Position numbers and translations under genes: made by a program. Shown one piece after another: positions 43,062-51,538 of a stretch of DNA of 64,000 bases (position 1 is the first letter of the stretch; every line of letters begins with the position of its first letter). Below the pieces are notes generated by a model, which worked only from the letters and a program-made list of their open reading frames with translations, did not search any database and was not told where the DNA came from. The stretch is from Janthinobacterium sp051380735 (GTDB lineage Bacteria > Pseudomonadota > Gammaproteobacteria > Burkholderiales > Burkholderiaceae_D): the NCBI RefSeq assembly GCF_051380735.1, contig NZ_JBNYXQ010000004.1, positions 186,001 to 250,000 of the forward strand, in the 5' to 3' direction.

Positions 43062-44249
43062 TTAGCGCTCCTTGATTTCATGGGTTTCTTTTGCCAGCAT
43101 CAGCACGCGCTGCACCAGCACGGGGCCGATCACTTCCAGCATCAGCGTGATGGCGGCCAGCGCATTGAGTTCGTCGCCGAAATTCACGCCCAGCTGGCGC
43201 GCGTGTTCCAGCAGCAGGATGATAAATACCGACACCGGCGTCAGCGCCACGCCGGTCAGAATGCCCTTGCGCCAGGAGATGCCGCTGACGTGCGAAAATG
43301 CGGCCACGCCGACCGTCTTGGCCAGCAAGCGCCCGGCGATCAGCGCGCCGGCCAGCGCCGCGCCGGCCTTTACGCTGGACCATTCCAGGGTCGAGGCGGC
43401 GTACACGAACAGCAGCACGGTCAGTAACTCTCCCAGCGCACCGAAGTTGCGCTGCGCCTGGCTGAAGGCCACGCGGCGGTGGCGCGCCACCAGGCCGAAG
43501 GTCAGGGTGGCCAGCAGCGGTGACAAGCTGGTGGTATAGGTCAGGGCGACCAGCAGCATGACGGACAAGGCAAACGCCACGGTGGCGTCCTGCGCCATAT
43601 TGCCAAGGCGGCGCAGCATGGCCGGCACCACGATGCCGAACACGATGCCGGCGCCCACCGAGGCGGCCAGCACGGCGGCGCTACTGCTGGTCGCTTCGAT
43701 CAGGTCGGTCGAGCTGTAGAACATCCAGAAGCCGACGATAATGTTAAACATGAACACGGCCAGCACGCAGTTGAGCGCCGTCAGGTGCACCAGGCGTTCC
43801 GTTACCTGTCCCGAGCTGCGCTCTTCATTGATGACGCGCATGATGGTGGCCGGCGAGGTCGACATCGACAGGGACGCCAGCAGCAGCGCCGTCATGCGCG
43901 AGGTATCGAATTCGAGCGCGATGAAATACACGATGGCAAACGTGCCCAGTGCTTCGACCAGGCCGGCCACCGCGATCCACGGATTGTTCTTCAGCCAGCG
44001 CAGGTTGATGCGGTAGCCGACCTCGAACAGTATCAAGCCAAACGCCACGTCGGCCAGCACCAGCATCGGGCCCGCTTCCATCTGTGGCAGGATGCCCACC
44101 TGAACCTGGGCCAGGATAAAGCCGATCACGCCATAAAAGCTGATGCGCGGCAGGCCGGTCCAGCGGTGGCCGAATTCGCCGATGACCCAGGCCAGCGTAA
44201 TGGCGAACGGCCACGACAGGTCGGCGGCGATAGCGAGGAGACTGTGCAT
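43062..44249 (-). CDS. cation:proton antiporter (CPA2/Kef-like membrane domain)
   Basis: 395 residues with about 12 transmembrane helices. The motif ALLLASLSMSTSPATIMRV carries the unwound-helix region of Na+/H+ exchanger-like proteins. There is no C-terminal RCK/TrkA-N domain, so it is not a gated KefB/KefC. It should exchange Na+ or K+ for H+ at the inner membrane. First gene of a two-gene unit with the YbdK-type ligase. Confidence 0.85.
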   Translation of the reverse strand: MHSLLAIAADLSWPFAITLAWVIGEFGHRWTGLPRISFYGVIGFILAQVQVGILPQMEAGPMLVLADVAFGLILFEVGYRINLRWLKNNPWIAVAGLVEALGTFAIVYFIALEFDTSRMTALLLASLSMSTSPATIMRVINEERSSGQVTERLVHLTALNCVLAVFMFNIIVGFWMFYSSTDLIEATSSSAAVLAASVGAGIVFGIVVPAMLRRLGNMAQDATVAFALSVMLLVALTYTTSLSPLLATLTFGLVARHRRVAFSQAQRNFGALGELLTVLLFVYAASTLEWSSVKAGAALAGALIAGRLLAKTVGVAAFSHVSGISWRKGILTGVALTPVSVFIILLLEHARQLGVNFGDELNALAAITLMLEVIGPVLVQRVLMLAKETHEIKER

Positions 44250-44478
44250 GCTGATTCCTTTGTAGTAGCGTCGGCACCGGCCGGCAGCGTCAAGGCTGGC
44301 GCGGCAAAAACATGGTGCAGCGGTAGTGCATGTGTTGCGATGCCATCATGATGCGCAGATTCTACCGGAGCAGGAGGCGCGCACGATGTACGCAATCGAA
44401 CGGTGAGGCGGCCATGGCGACCGCGCAGGGGTGCTGCATGGCGGCCTGCTGCCGCCATGGACTTTTTGTTATACGCTT

Positions 44479-45648
44479 TTACTTACTGAGCAGGCGCATG
44501 CCCCGTTCCAGGCCGTCGATCGACAGCGGGAACATACGCTCGTTCATCAACTGGCGCATCACGCCGATCGACTGGCGGTACTGCCACAGGCCTTCCTGCT
44601 CGGGATTGAGCCAGATGAATTTCGGGAAGGCAGCCGTGAAACGCGCCAGCCAGACGGAACCGGCTTCCTCGTTGTTGTACTCGACCGAGCCGCCCGGATG
44701 CAGGATTTCATACGGGCTCATGGTGGCGTCACCGACGAAAATGAGCTTGGTGTCGGGCGGATATTTGCGCAGCACGTCCCAGGTGGGGAAACGTTCGGCA
44801 TTGCGGCGCCGGTTGTTCTTCCACAGATAGTCGTAGACGCAGTTATGGAAGTAATAGAACTCCATGTTCTTGAATTCGGTTTTTGCCGCCGAAAACAGTT
44901 CCTCGGTGCGCTCGATATGGTCGTCCATGCTGCCGCCCACGTCGAACAGCATCAGGACCTTGATGCGGTTCCTGCGTTCGGCGCGCATCTTGATGTCGAG
45001 GTAGCCGGCGTTGTTGGCAGTGGCGGCGATGGTGGCGTCGAGCGCCAGTTCGTCCTGCGCGCCCTCGCGCGCGAACTTGCGCAGGCGGCGCAAGGCCACC
45101 TTCAGGTTGCGCGTACCCAGTTCGCGTTCGCCGTCGTAATCCTTGTAGCTGCGCGCTTCCCATACTTTCACTGCCGTGCGGTTGCCGCCCTTGCCGCCGA
45201 TGCGGATGCCTTCCGGGTTGGTGCCGCCATTGCCGAACGGCGAGGTGCCGCCCGTACCGATCCACTTGCTGCCGCCTTCGTGGCGTTCCTTCTGTTCCTT
45301 CAGCAGTTCGTTGAGGCGGTCCATCAGCTTGTCGTAGCCGAATTTTTCCAGTTGCGCCTTTTGTTCATCGCTCAGTTCGCGCCGCATGCGTTTCAACAGC
45401 CAGTCGAGCGGGATGGCGGCATTGGTGTCGAACGCCGCATCGATGCCCTTGAAGTACTGCGCAAAGGCGCGGTCGAACTTGTCGAAATGGGCCTCGTCCT
45501 TGACCAGGGTCAGGCGCGCCAGGTAATAAAAGTCGTCCATGGAAGCACTGATCACATTCTTTTGCAGCGCTTCCAATAGCGTCAAAAATTCCTTGATCGA
45601 GACGGGAATCTTCGCATCCTTGAGCGTGAAAAAGAAGTCGATCAGCAC
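44479..45648 (-). CDS. VWA-domain protein (CoxE-like)
   Basis: 389 residues from a GTG at 45648 that overlaps the stop of the acetyltransferase gene. The C-terminal half is a von Willebrand A domain whose metal site reads LMLFDVGGSMDDH, with DxGGS in place of the usual DxSxS. The N-terminal half is helical (LEALQKNVISASMDDFYYLAR) followed by a Gly-rich stretch. VWA proteins of this type work with MoxR ATPases in metal insertion or complex assembly. The matching MoxR gene starts the operon. Confidence 0.9.
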   Translation of the reverse strand: MLIDFFFTLKDAKIPVSIKEFLTLLEALQKNVISASMDDFYYLARLTLVKDEAHFDKFDRAFAQYFKGIDAAFDTNAAIPLDWLLKRMRRELSDEQKAQLEKFGYDKLMDRLNELLKEQKERHEGGSKWIGTGGTSPFGNGGTNPEGIRIGGKGGNRTAVKVWEARSYKDYDGERELGTRNLKVALRRLRKFAREGAQDELALDATIAATANNAGYLDIKMRAERRNRIKVLMLFDVGGSMDDHIERTEELFSAAKTEFKNMEFYYFHNCVYDYLWKNNRRRNAERFPTWDVLRKYPPDTKLIFVGDATMSPYEILHPGGSVEYNNEEAGSVWLARFTAAFPKFIWLNPEQEGLWQYRQSIGVMRQLMNERMFPLSIDGLERGMRLLSK

Positions 45649-46265
45649 GGGGGGGCTCCGGCACGGGGCAGCGCCACGATCGGCCGCTGCGCCAGCTTGT
45701 AGCGCAGGTGAGCCGCGATTTCGGGCCATTCGCCGCGCGTGATGCTGTACATGACGGTGTCGCGCACGGTGCCGTCGCGGCGCAGCGCATGGTGGCGCAG
45801 CACGCCGTCCTTTTTCGCGCCCAGCCGTTCGATGGCGGCCTGTGAAGCGTGGTTGAAGTTATCGGTGCGCAGGCCCACCAGCGCGCAATCGAGCGTGTCG
45901 AAGGCGTGCGTCAGCAGCAGCAACTTGCAGCTGGTGTTGACATGGCTGCGCTGGCAGTGTTTGGCGTACCAGGTGTAGCCGATTTCCACCCGGCTCACTT
46001 CCGGCAGCACGTCGTGGTAGCTGGTGGTGCCCAGCACCTCTCCGCTGGCCGCGTCGAGCACGGCAAAGGCAAAGCGCGAGGGGCGCATTTCGATGGCCTT
46101 GAAGATGTACTGCTCGATTTGGTCCGGTTCGGGCACCGATGTCACGCGCAACTGCCACAGCTGGCCGTCGGCGGCTGCCGCGCGCAGGCCTTCGGCGTGG
46201 TGCGGTGCCAGCGGTTCGAGGCGGATGCCGTTCAATTCCAGCACCACGGGAGCGATGGTTTTCAC
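45642..46265 (-). CDS. GNAT acetyltransferase (RimJ/RimL-like)
   Basis: 207 residues, GNAT fold with the acetyl-CoA loop region around VEIGYTWYAKHCQRSHVNT and ALVGLRTDNFNHASQAAIERLGA. Members acetylate protein N termini or small molecules; the substrate is not evident. It sits between moxR (9-base gap) and the VWA gene (7-base overlap), so it belongs to the MoxR-VWA operon rather than being a chance neighbour. Confidence 0.9.
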   Translation of the reverse strand: MKTIAPVVLELNGIRLEPLAPHHAEGLRAAAADGQLWQLRVTSVPEPDQIEQYIFKAIEMRPSRFAFAVLDAASGEVLGTTSYHDVLPEVSRVEIGYTWYAKHCQRSHVNTSCKLLLLTHAFDTLDCALVGLRTDNFNHASQAAIERLGAKKDGVLRHHALRRDGTVRDTVMYSITRGEWPEIAAHLRYKLAQRPIVALPRAGAPPC

Positions 46266-46274
46266 GGGCGCTCC

Positions 46275-47144
46275 TTAGCGGTTGGTGCGCGACATGAACA
46301 TCAGGCGCTCGAACAGGCTTATGTCCTGCTCGTTTTTCAAGAGCGCGCCGTGCAGCGGCGGCACCACGGTTTTCTGGTCGCCGCTGCGCAGTGCTTCGAC
46401 CGGGATATCTTCGGCCAGCAGCAGTTTGAGCCAGTCGAGAAATTCCGAGGTCGAGGGTTTCTTTTTCAGGCCTGGCACGTCGCGTACGGCGTAAAAGGTT
46501 TGCAGTGCCTGCGCCAGCAATTCCTGTTTCAGATTGGGGTAGTGGACGGCGACGATCTGCTCCATCGTGTCCTTGTCCGGGAATTTGATGTAATGGAAGA
46601 AGCAGCGGCGCAAAAAGGCATCCGGCAGTTCTTTTTCGTTGTTCGAGGTAATGATGACCAGCGGGCGATGCAGCGCCTTGACCATCTGGCGCGTTTCATA
46701 CACATAGAATTCCATGCGGTCGAGTTCGCGCAGCAAGTCGTTGGGGAATTCGATATCGGCCTTGTCGATCTCGTCGATCAGCAGCACCACCGGTTCTGGC
46801 GCCGTGAATGCCTGCCACAGCACGCCCTTGACGATGTAGTTCTGAATATCGCGCACGCGTTCGTCGCCCAGTTGCGAGTCGCGCAGGCGCGACACGGCAT
46901 CGTATTCGTACAGGCCCTGCTGGGCCTTGGTGGTCGACTTGATATGCCACTGCATCAAAGGCATGTTCAGCGCGGCTGCCACTTCTTCGGCCAGCATGGT
47001 CTTGCCGGTGCCAGGCTCGCCTTTGATCAGCAGCGGGCGCTGCAGAGTCAGGGCCGCATTCACGGCCAGTTTCAGGTCGGCGGTGGCGACGTAGTTATCG
47101 GAGCCTTCGAAGCGGTGGCCTTGCTGTGGGTGCTGTGCTTGCAT
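46275..47144 (-). CDS. MoxR-family AAA+ ATPase
   Basis: 289 residues from the ATG at 47144 (AGGAT site upstream; the longer frame to 47282 has none). Walker A GEPGTGKT at 42-49, Walker B VVLLIDEIDKAD at about 108-119, sensor-1 VIITSNNEKELPDAFLRR. MoxR ATPases act as chaperones with VWA-domain partners to mature metalloenzymes or complexes. The likely target is not encoded nearby. Confidence 0.92.
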   Translation of the reverse strand: MQAQHPQQGHRFEGSDNYVATADLKLAVNAALTLQRPLLIKGEPGTGKTMLAEEVAAALNMPLMQWHIKSTTKAQQGLYEYDAVSRLRDSQLGDERVRDIQNYIVKGVLWQAFTAPEPVVLLIDEIDKADIEFPNDLLRELDRMEFYVYETRQMVKALHRPLVIITSNNEKELPDAFLRRCFFHYIKFPDKDTMEQIVAVHYPNLKQELLAQALQTFYAVRDVPGLKKKPSTSEFLDWLKLLLAEDIPVEALRSGDQKTVVPPLHGALLKNEQDISLFERLMFMSRTNR

Positions 47145-47290
47145 GAGCGATCCTGCCAAAGTAGGGAAAGACCGAGTATAAACAGAACCGTGGCGCACCG
47201 CCACGCCACGCTCTTGTAGCGGTACGCGCACAAGCCGGTTATGCAGGTGGACTTGCAAGAATATCTTGGTTAGAATCGGCAAGGACCAAC

Positions 47291-47329
47291 TTAATTGGCA
47301 ACCTTAATTGTCAACCTTACTTGTCAACA
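47291..47329. repeat. three tandem 13-bp direct repeats in a promoter
   Basis: TTAATTGGCAACC, TTAATTGTCAACC and TTACTTGTCAACA follow head to tail. The second holds a -35-like TTGTCA. Likely regulator-binding iterons. Confidence 0.8.
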
Positions 47330-47335
47330 TATAAG
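47308..47335 (+). promoter_or_regulatory. putative promoter of the cytochrome c pair
   Basis: TTGTCA (47308-47313), 16-base spacer, TATAAG (47330-47335). It lies inside and just after the tandem repeats, 58 bases before the first cytochrome gene. Confidence 0.5.
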
Positions 47336-47392
47336 ATCAAAAAAAACCAGCCTTCGCGTTTCTCCGATTACCTTTGTTCACTTTGTGCCAAT

Positions 47393-47722
47393 ATGAAAAA
47401 AATAATCGCACTTCTCTTGCTGGCAGGCATCTCGAATGCCGTCACAGCAGCTGACATCGCAGGAAACGCCAAGGCCGGGACAGCCAAGGTGGAAATGTGT
47501 ATCGGATGCCATGGCATTCCTGGCTACAAAGCCACTTTTCCTGAAGTCTTCCAGGTGCCGATGATAGGCGGGCAATCCGCCAAATATATTGAAAATGCGC
47601 TCAAGGCCTACCAGAAGGGCGACCGCAAGCACCCCACCATGAAGGGCATCGCCGCCAGCCTGTCGGACCAGGATATCGCCGACGTGGCGGCCTATTATTC
47701 GCAACAAGCCAAGCCCAACTGA
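47393..47722 (+). CDS. small c-type cytochrome
   Basis: 109 residues with a Sec signal (KKIIALLLLAGISNAVTAA) and one haem-binding CIGCH at 36-40. Met in VPMIGGQS or HPTMKG is a candidate axial ligand. Class-I, cytochrome c553/c4-like single domain in the periplasm. The second cytochrome gene begins 12 bases downstream. Together the two resemble the halves of a di-haem cytochrome c4 split into two genes. Confidence 0.9.
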   Translation: MKKIIALLLLAGISNAVTAADIAGNAKAGTAKVEMCIGCHGIPGYKATFPEVFQVPMIGGQSAKYIENALKAYQKGDRKHPTMKGIAASLSDQDIADVAAYYSQQAKPN

Positions 47723-47733
47723 GGACCAGCCAG

Positions 47734-48075
47734 ATGAAAAGACTACTCGCCGCCCTGTTGTGCTCGGTAATATCCTGCGCGGCTGTCGCCGCCGGCAATA
47801 TCAATACGGGCAAGGCCCTGGCCGAAAAATACAGCTGCGCCACCTGCCACGGCAAGGACTACGCCTCGCCGATCGACCCTTCCTACCCCAAGCTGGCCGG
47901 CCAGCACCGCGACTACCTGGAACATGCGCTGACCGCCTACAAGCGCGGCGACGCTCCCAACGGGCGCAACAACGCCATCATGACGGGCCAGGTCAAGCCA
48001 CTGAGCAACCAGGACATCAAGGACCTGGCGGCCTACTTCAACAGCCTGCCGAAAAGCCTGGTCATTCACCGCTGA
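47734..48075 (+). CDS. small c-type cytochrome
   Basis: 113 residues: Sec signal (MKRLLAALLCSVISCAAVAA), haem motif CATCH at 35-39, and Met in NAIMTGQVKPLS as probable axial ligand. Likely a periplasmic electron carrier to an oxidase, co-transcribed with the cytochrome just upstream. The stop region overlaps the convergent DoxX-like gene by 14 bases. Confidence 0.9.
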   Translation: MKRLLAALLCSVISCAAVAAGNINTGKALAEKYSCATCHGKDYASPIDPSYPKLAGQHRDYLEHALTAYKRGDAPNGRNNAIMTGQVKPLSNQDIKDLAAYFNSLPKSLVIHR

Positions 48076-48481
48076 GGGTTGTTGATCCATCCGAAGCCAC
48101 GCCGTGGCTTTTCTCATGCAGGGCCAGGAATACGAGGCCGGCGATCAGCGCAATGTTTTTCGTCAGCGGCCCGAAAGGGTGGATCAGGAATTCCGGCAGG
48201 AAGACGGCGATCACCAGCGTATAGCCGGCCACCAGCGCGCACTGCGTCCACCATAGCCACGGCCTGGCATGCAACAGCGAGGCGACGCCCATCGCCAGGT
48301 CGGCCAGGCAGGATGCGGCAAACACCAGCTCGGTATGCGATGTGATGCCGCTACGGCGCAGCCATGCGAGCGATTCGGCATGCGGATACAGACACCAGGA
48401 GACAAACGCCGTCCATAGCCAGATAAAGGCCATGCCGAGACGCATGGCCCAGTATAGCCGTTGCAGGCTGGCTGCTGTCAT
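48062..48481 (-). CDS. DoxX-like membrane protein
   Basis: 139 residues, four transmembrane segments (LGMAFIWLWTAFVSW, ELVFAASCLADLAMGVAS, CALVAGYTLVIAVFL, NIALIAGLVFLAL). This fits the DoxX-like family found next to NAD(P)-binding proteins. Start overlaps the DUF2269 stop (ATGA), making it the third gene of a tight operon. Function unknown. Confidence 0.75.
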   Translation of the reverse strand: MTAASLQRLYWAMRLGMAFIWLWTAFVSWCLYPHAESLAWLRRSGITSHTELVFAASCLADLAMGVASLLHARPWLWWTQCALVAGYTLVIAVFLPEFLIHPFGPLTKNIALIAGLVFLALHEKSHGVASDGSTTLSGE

Positions 48482-48948
48482 GGTGCGGGTTTGGCAACCA
48501 TCAGCCAGTAGACCAGCATGAGCGCGGCAAATGCCGGCACGCCGAGCCAGAACCAGCAGCGCGCATAGGTCCAGTACAGGCGCGGCAGGGGCGTGCCCGT
48601 GTCGTCAGCCAGGCGGGCTAGGCTGCGCATGCGGATCTGCAGCCACACCACGGGCAGCCAGCAGGCGCCAGCCAGCGCGTACAGCAGCATCGAGGCGAAC
48701 ACCCAGCCGGACAGTATCGGATAGCCGGCCAGGTGCGCCAGCGCCAGTCCGGACAGCGGCTGGACGATGACTGCCGGAGTTGTGAACAGCCAGTCGGCCA
48801 GCACAGTCTTTTCGGCCGACAGGCGGATCGCACGCACCTCGCCGCCCCTGTCGTTGACCCACTTGAAGAAAGCGATGCCGATGCCGGTGCCAAACAGGAT
48901 GGTGGCGCTGAGGATGTGCAGCCATTTGACGAACAGGTAGCAGCTCAT
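48478..48948 (-). CDS. DUF2269 membrane protein
   Basis: 156 residues with four hydrophobic helices and the opening KWLHILSATILFGTGIGIAF typical of DUF2269. Overlaps the dehydrogenase-like gene upstream (ATGA) and the DoxX-like gene downstream (ATGA). The family often lies with DoxX-like and saccharopine-dehydrogenase-like genes; its role is unknown. Confidence 0.82.
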   Translation of the reverse strand: MSCYLFVKWLHILSATILFGTGIGIAFFKWVNDRGGEVRAIRLSAEKTVLADWLFTTPAVIVQPLSGLALAHLAGYPILSGWVFASMLLYALAGACWLPVVWLQIRMRSLARLADDTGTPLPRLYWTYARCWFWLGVPAFAALMLVYWLMVAKPAP

Positions 48949-50060
48949 GCCGGTACCTCGGTTACGTCATAGCCTTGCAGCGCGGCCAGGTAGGTTTCCA
49001 CGGTGAGCAGGCCGACGCAGGGCATCGCACCGCGCGGCAACGGCGCGCCACCGCTGGCGCTGGCCAGGCGGTTCGCCAGCGCTATCGCCGCGCCGCACGG
49101 AATATGCGGGCCGTGGTTTTGCGCTGCCAGCAATTGCCATGTCAGTATCAAAGGCAGGCCATCGAGCCCCACCCCTTGCAGCGTGACGAACATCGCGCCC
49201 TTGTCGCTGACCAGCGGCTCCACCCAGTGGCTGATGGCGTGTAGCGGCCTGGCCAGTAACAGCAGGCTGCGCAACAGGCCAAGACGCACCAGTTGTGCTG
49301 CCGTCCAGACGAACAGATGGCCGGGCGCGCCGGCAAAACCGGCGTGAAAAGTGACGGTGTCGAGGCCCGGATAGCGTTGCGGAAACAGCGTCAGGTCGGG
49401 CACGTCGCAACTGCCCAGCAAGCGCCGGCCCACGGGCGCGGCAAAGCGGTGTTGCTTCAGGTCGAGCCAGCCGTGTGTGGTCTCCTGGTTGCCGGCAACC
49501 AGGCGCTGGAATGGTTTGCCGCAGTACGAGAAGATGCCGGCCATGGTCGCAATGCCTGGTGCGCGGGCGCCGGAGGCGATGCCATGGCGGATCGATGTGA
49601 GCTGGCGAAAGCGCGGCAGGTAGCGCTCCACCACGGCCGATGACAGCGCGGGCAGCGAGCTGGCGCCGCTGGTGACGAAGACACCACGCTGGCGTGCCAG
49701 TTCGTCGAGGCTGGCAATGCCGGCGACAAAATCGCGGCCGTCCGCCAGGTCGATATAGTTGGCGCCGGCCTCGATCGCTGCACGGGCAACACGATAATCC
49801 TGGCCCTGGAACGGGCCGGCGGTATGGATCAGCGTATCGACACCGAGTTCGGCCAGGCGCCGCGCCAGATCAGGTGCACGGGTATCGAGCGCCATTGCTT
49901 GCTGCGACGGCAAGCCCAATTGCGCCGTCAGTGCCGTGGCCCTGGCGGCGTCGCGCCCGGCCACCAGCAGATGGATATCCTGGTTGCCGGCCAGTGCCTC
50001 GCAAATGCGCGTGCCGAAGAAACCGTAGCCGCCGAGTACAAGAATGGTGTGATGAGCCAA
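48945..50060 (-). CDS. saccharopine-dehydrogenase-like NAD(P)-binding protein
   Basis: 371 residues. A Rossmann domain opens with TILVLGGYGFFGTRICEAL (GxGxxG-like), followed by a C-terminal part with a hydrophobic segment near 250-275 (LFVWTAAQLVRLGLLRSLLLL). Family members reduce unknown substrates, possibly lipids. First gene of the operon with DUF2269 and DoxX-like membrane proteins, so it may act at the membrane. Confidence 0.82.
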   Translation of the reverse strand: MAHHTILVLGGYGFFGTRICEALAGNQDIHLLVAGRDAARATALTAQLGLPSQQAMALDTRAPDLARRLAELGVDTLIHTAGPFQGQDYRVARAAIEAGANYIDLADGRDFVAGIASLDELARQRGVFVTSGASSLPALSSAVVERYLPRFRQLTSIRHGIASGARAPGIATMAGIFSYCGKPFQRLVAGNQETTHGWLDLKQHRFAAPVGRRLLGSCDVPDLTLFPQRYPGLDTVTFHAGFAGAPGHLFVWTAAQLVRLGLLRSLLLLARPLHAISHWVEPLVSDKGAMFVTLQGVGLDGLPLILTWQLLAAQNHGPHIPCGAAIALANRLASASGGAPLPRGAMPCVGLLTVETYLAALQGYDVTEVPA

Positions 50061-50106
50061 GATATCCTTCAGTCGATGACTTTCTTGGCAACATGATACT
50101 ACCTGA

Positions 50107-50529
50107 TCAGCGGCGGCGCACGCAGTCGATATACGCCTCCGTATCTGGCGGCAGACCCGAGCGCTGCGAGGCCCAGATCATCTGGCCCAGGCATTCCATC
50201 ACTTCGTGCTGGGCCGCGTGGGCCGAATCGAGGCGCTGGGTCAGTTGCTGGACGGCCGTGCGGATGCCGCGCGGCTGGTCGACCTGCACCTGTTCCGTGA
50301 TCGACAGGTGCATGGACAGGTGCAAAAAGGGATTCGCCTGGCCGCCTTCGACCGAGTAGTCGCGCGCCAGCGCCGCCTCGACGTCGCTGAGTTCGTTTTC
50401 ATATTCCGGATGATCGAGGATCCAGTCGATCGCGATCGCTTCCATCGGCGACAGGATTTCGCGGGCGCGGTGCTTGCGCAAGGTGTCGCAAAAGAATCGG
50501 CGCACATCGTCGGAAGAAGGATTGAACAT
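50107..50529 (-). CDS. DUF1841 protein
   Basis: 140 residues, soluble and acidic, with the family features MFNPSSDDVRRFFCDTL at the start and GGQANPFLHLSMHLSITEQ in the middle, including paired His. Conserved in betaproteobacteria; function unknown. Sits alone between the dehydrogenase-like operon and the DUF1203 gene on the same strand. Confidence 0.85.
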   Translation of the reverse strand: MFNPSSDDVRRFFCDTLRKHRAREILSPMEAIAIDWILDHPEYENELSDVEAALARDYSVEGGQANPFLHLSMHLSITEQVQVDQPRGIRTAVQQLTQRLDSAHAAQHEVMECLGQMIWASQRSGLPPDTEAYIDCVRRR

Positions 50530-50589
50530 CGTTTTGGCAGAGGTCTGAAAAGGGCAGGCGGTATTGTACCGCGTACACGTAATCTGTAC

Positions 50590-51057
50590 TCAGGCCCGGT
50601 CGATGCGGGCCGCGTAGCAGCCGCGCCGGGCATTGTGCACATGAATATAGCTGACGTCCGGATCGGCAAACAAGCGTCCGATCACGGTTTCCATGGCCGT
50701 GCCTTCCACCACGTCAGCATCGAGCATCATGCCATCGGCGTCATAGGCGCGCAGCGACAGCAATCGTATGCGCAGCGACTCCGGCACCTGGTCGAGGGCG
50801 TCATAGGGTTGCGTGGCACCCTCGCGGATAAAGATGGCGTGCGAGGCGCGGTAGGGCGTGTTGGCGTCCTGGCAGACATGGTTCAGCAGCAGCACCGTGT
50901 CGCCGATTGCCGCGTCGCGCAGTTCGATGCGGTCCGGGTAACCGGGCTGGCTGTCGACCGCCTGTCGGATAATGCCAAGCGTGGCCAGTTCATCGTCGGG
51001 CAGGCCGTAATACGGCAGGAAAGGGGCGGGCGACAGGCCGCGAATACGGAAATGCAT
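50590..51057 (-). CDS. DUF1203 protein
   Basis: 155 residues. GDTVLLLNHVCQDANTPYRASHAIFIREG and a C-terminal SYIHVHNARRGCYAARI are the conserved parts of DUF1203. No signal or membrane segment. Function unknown. Confidence 0.85.
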   Translation of the reverse strand: MHFRIRGLSPAPFLPYYGLPDDELATLGIIRQAVDSQPGYPDRIELRDAAIGDTVLLLNHVCQDANTPYRASHAIFIREGATQPYDALDQVPESLRIRLLSLRAYDADGMMLDADVVEGTAMETVIGRLFADPDVSYIHVHNARRGCYAARIDRA

Positions 51058-51538
51058 GCTCAGGCTCCAGTGTTGTCAAACCCTGATCAGACCATGATGC
51101 ATGCGCGATCGCCATCCGTTTCTTGCTTTCTGCCGGCTCTCTGCACGGCGACATCGGCGCTGTTTTTGACTCCTGCTTACAGGTCATTTAATACTCCAAA
51201 GTAAGTGTTATCCACGATCCGGGCGGCCCGGCAAGGGCAACTAACGGTGATAAAATCGCGGTTCTTGATATTTGCTATGGACATTGCCGTCTATTTGTTG
51301 CCAGTGTGGCCCCGCGCGAGGGCCTGAACAGCAGCGGCGCCGTATTTTCTTGTCCGCACCATCGCCACCCGCTCGCTGCCGCACTCTGCGGGGCGGCGGC
51401 AGCATGCTTCATCACCATCGATTTATGACGATCCTGCCGCTGTTTGCGCTGGAGGGATAGCTGTTTTCCGATGGTCTTGCGCTTGCTGCCCTGGTGGCCT
51501 GGAAGAGCCAACCCTCAGTATTCTTAACGGAGTTACCT
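51058..51538. other. 481-base intergenic region before mqo
   Basis: No convincing gene. An extended -10-like TGATAAAAT lies at about 51248-51256 without a clear -35, and a GC-rich stretch with short inverted repeats (CGCTGCCGCACTCTGCGGGG) at 51370-51395 could fold in the leader. It leaves a long 5' leader of roughly 280 bases for mqo if that promoter is used. Short open frames here lack ribosome sites. Confidence 0.4.

Noticed and set aside
47291..47329. CRISPR-like array
   Set aside because: Repeats are 13 bases, directly abutting with no spacers, and no cas genes are present.
51272..51460. Small open frame in the mqo leader
   Set aside because: No ribosome site, Arg/Pro/Cys-rich product, no coupling to mqo.
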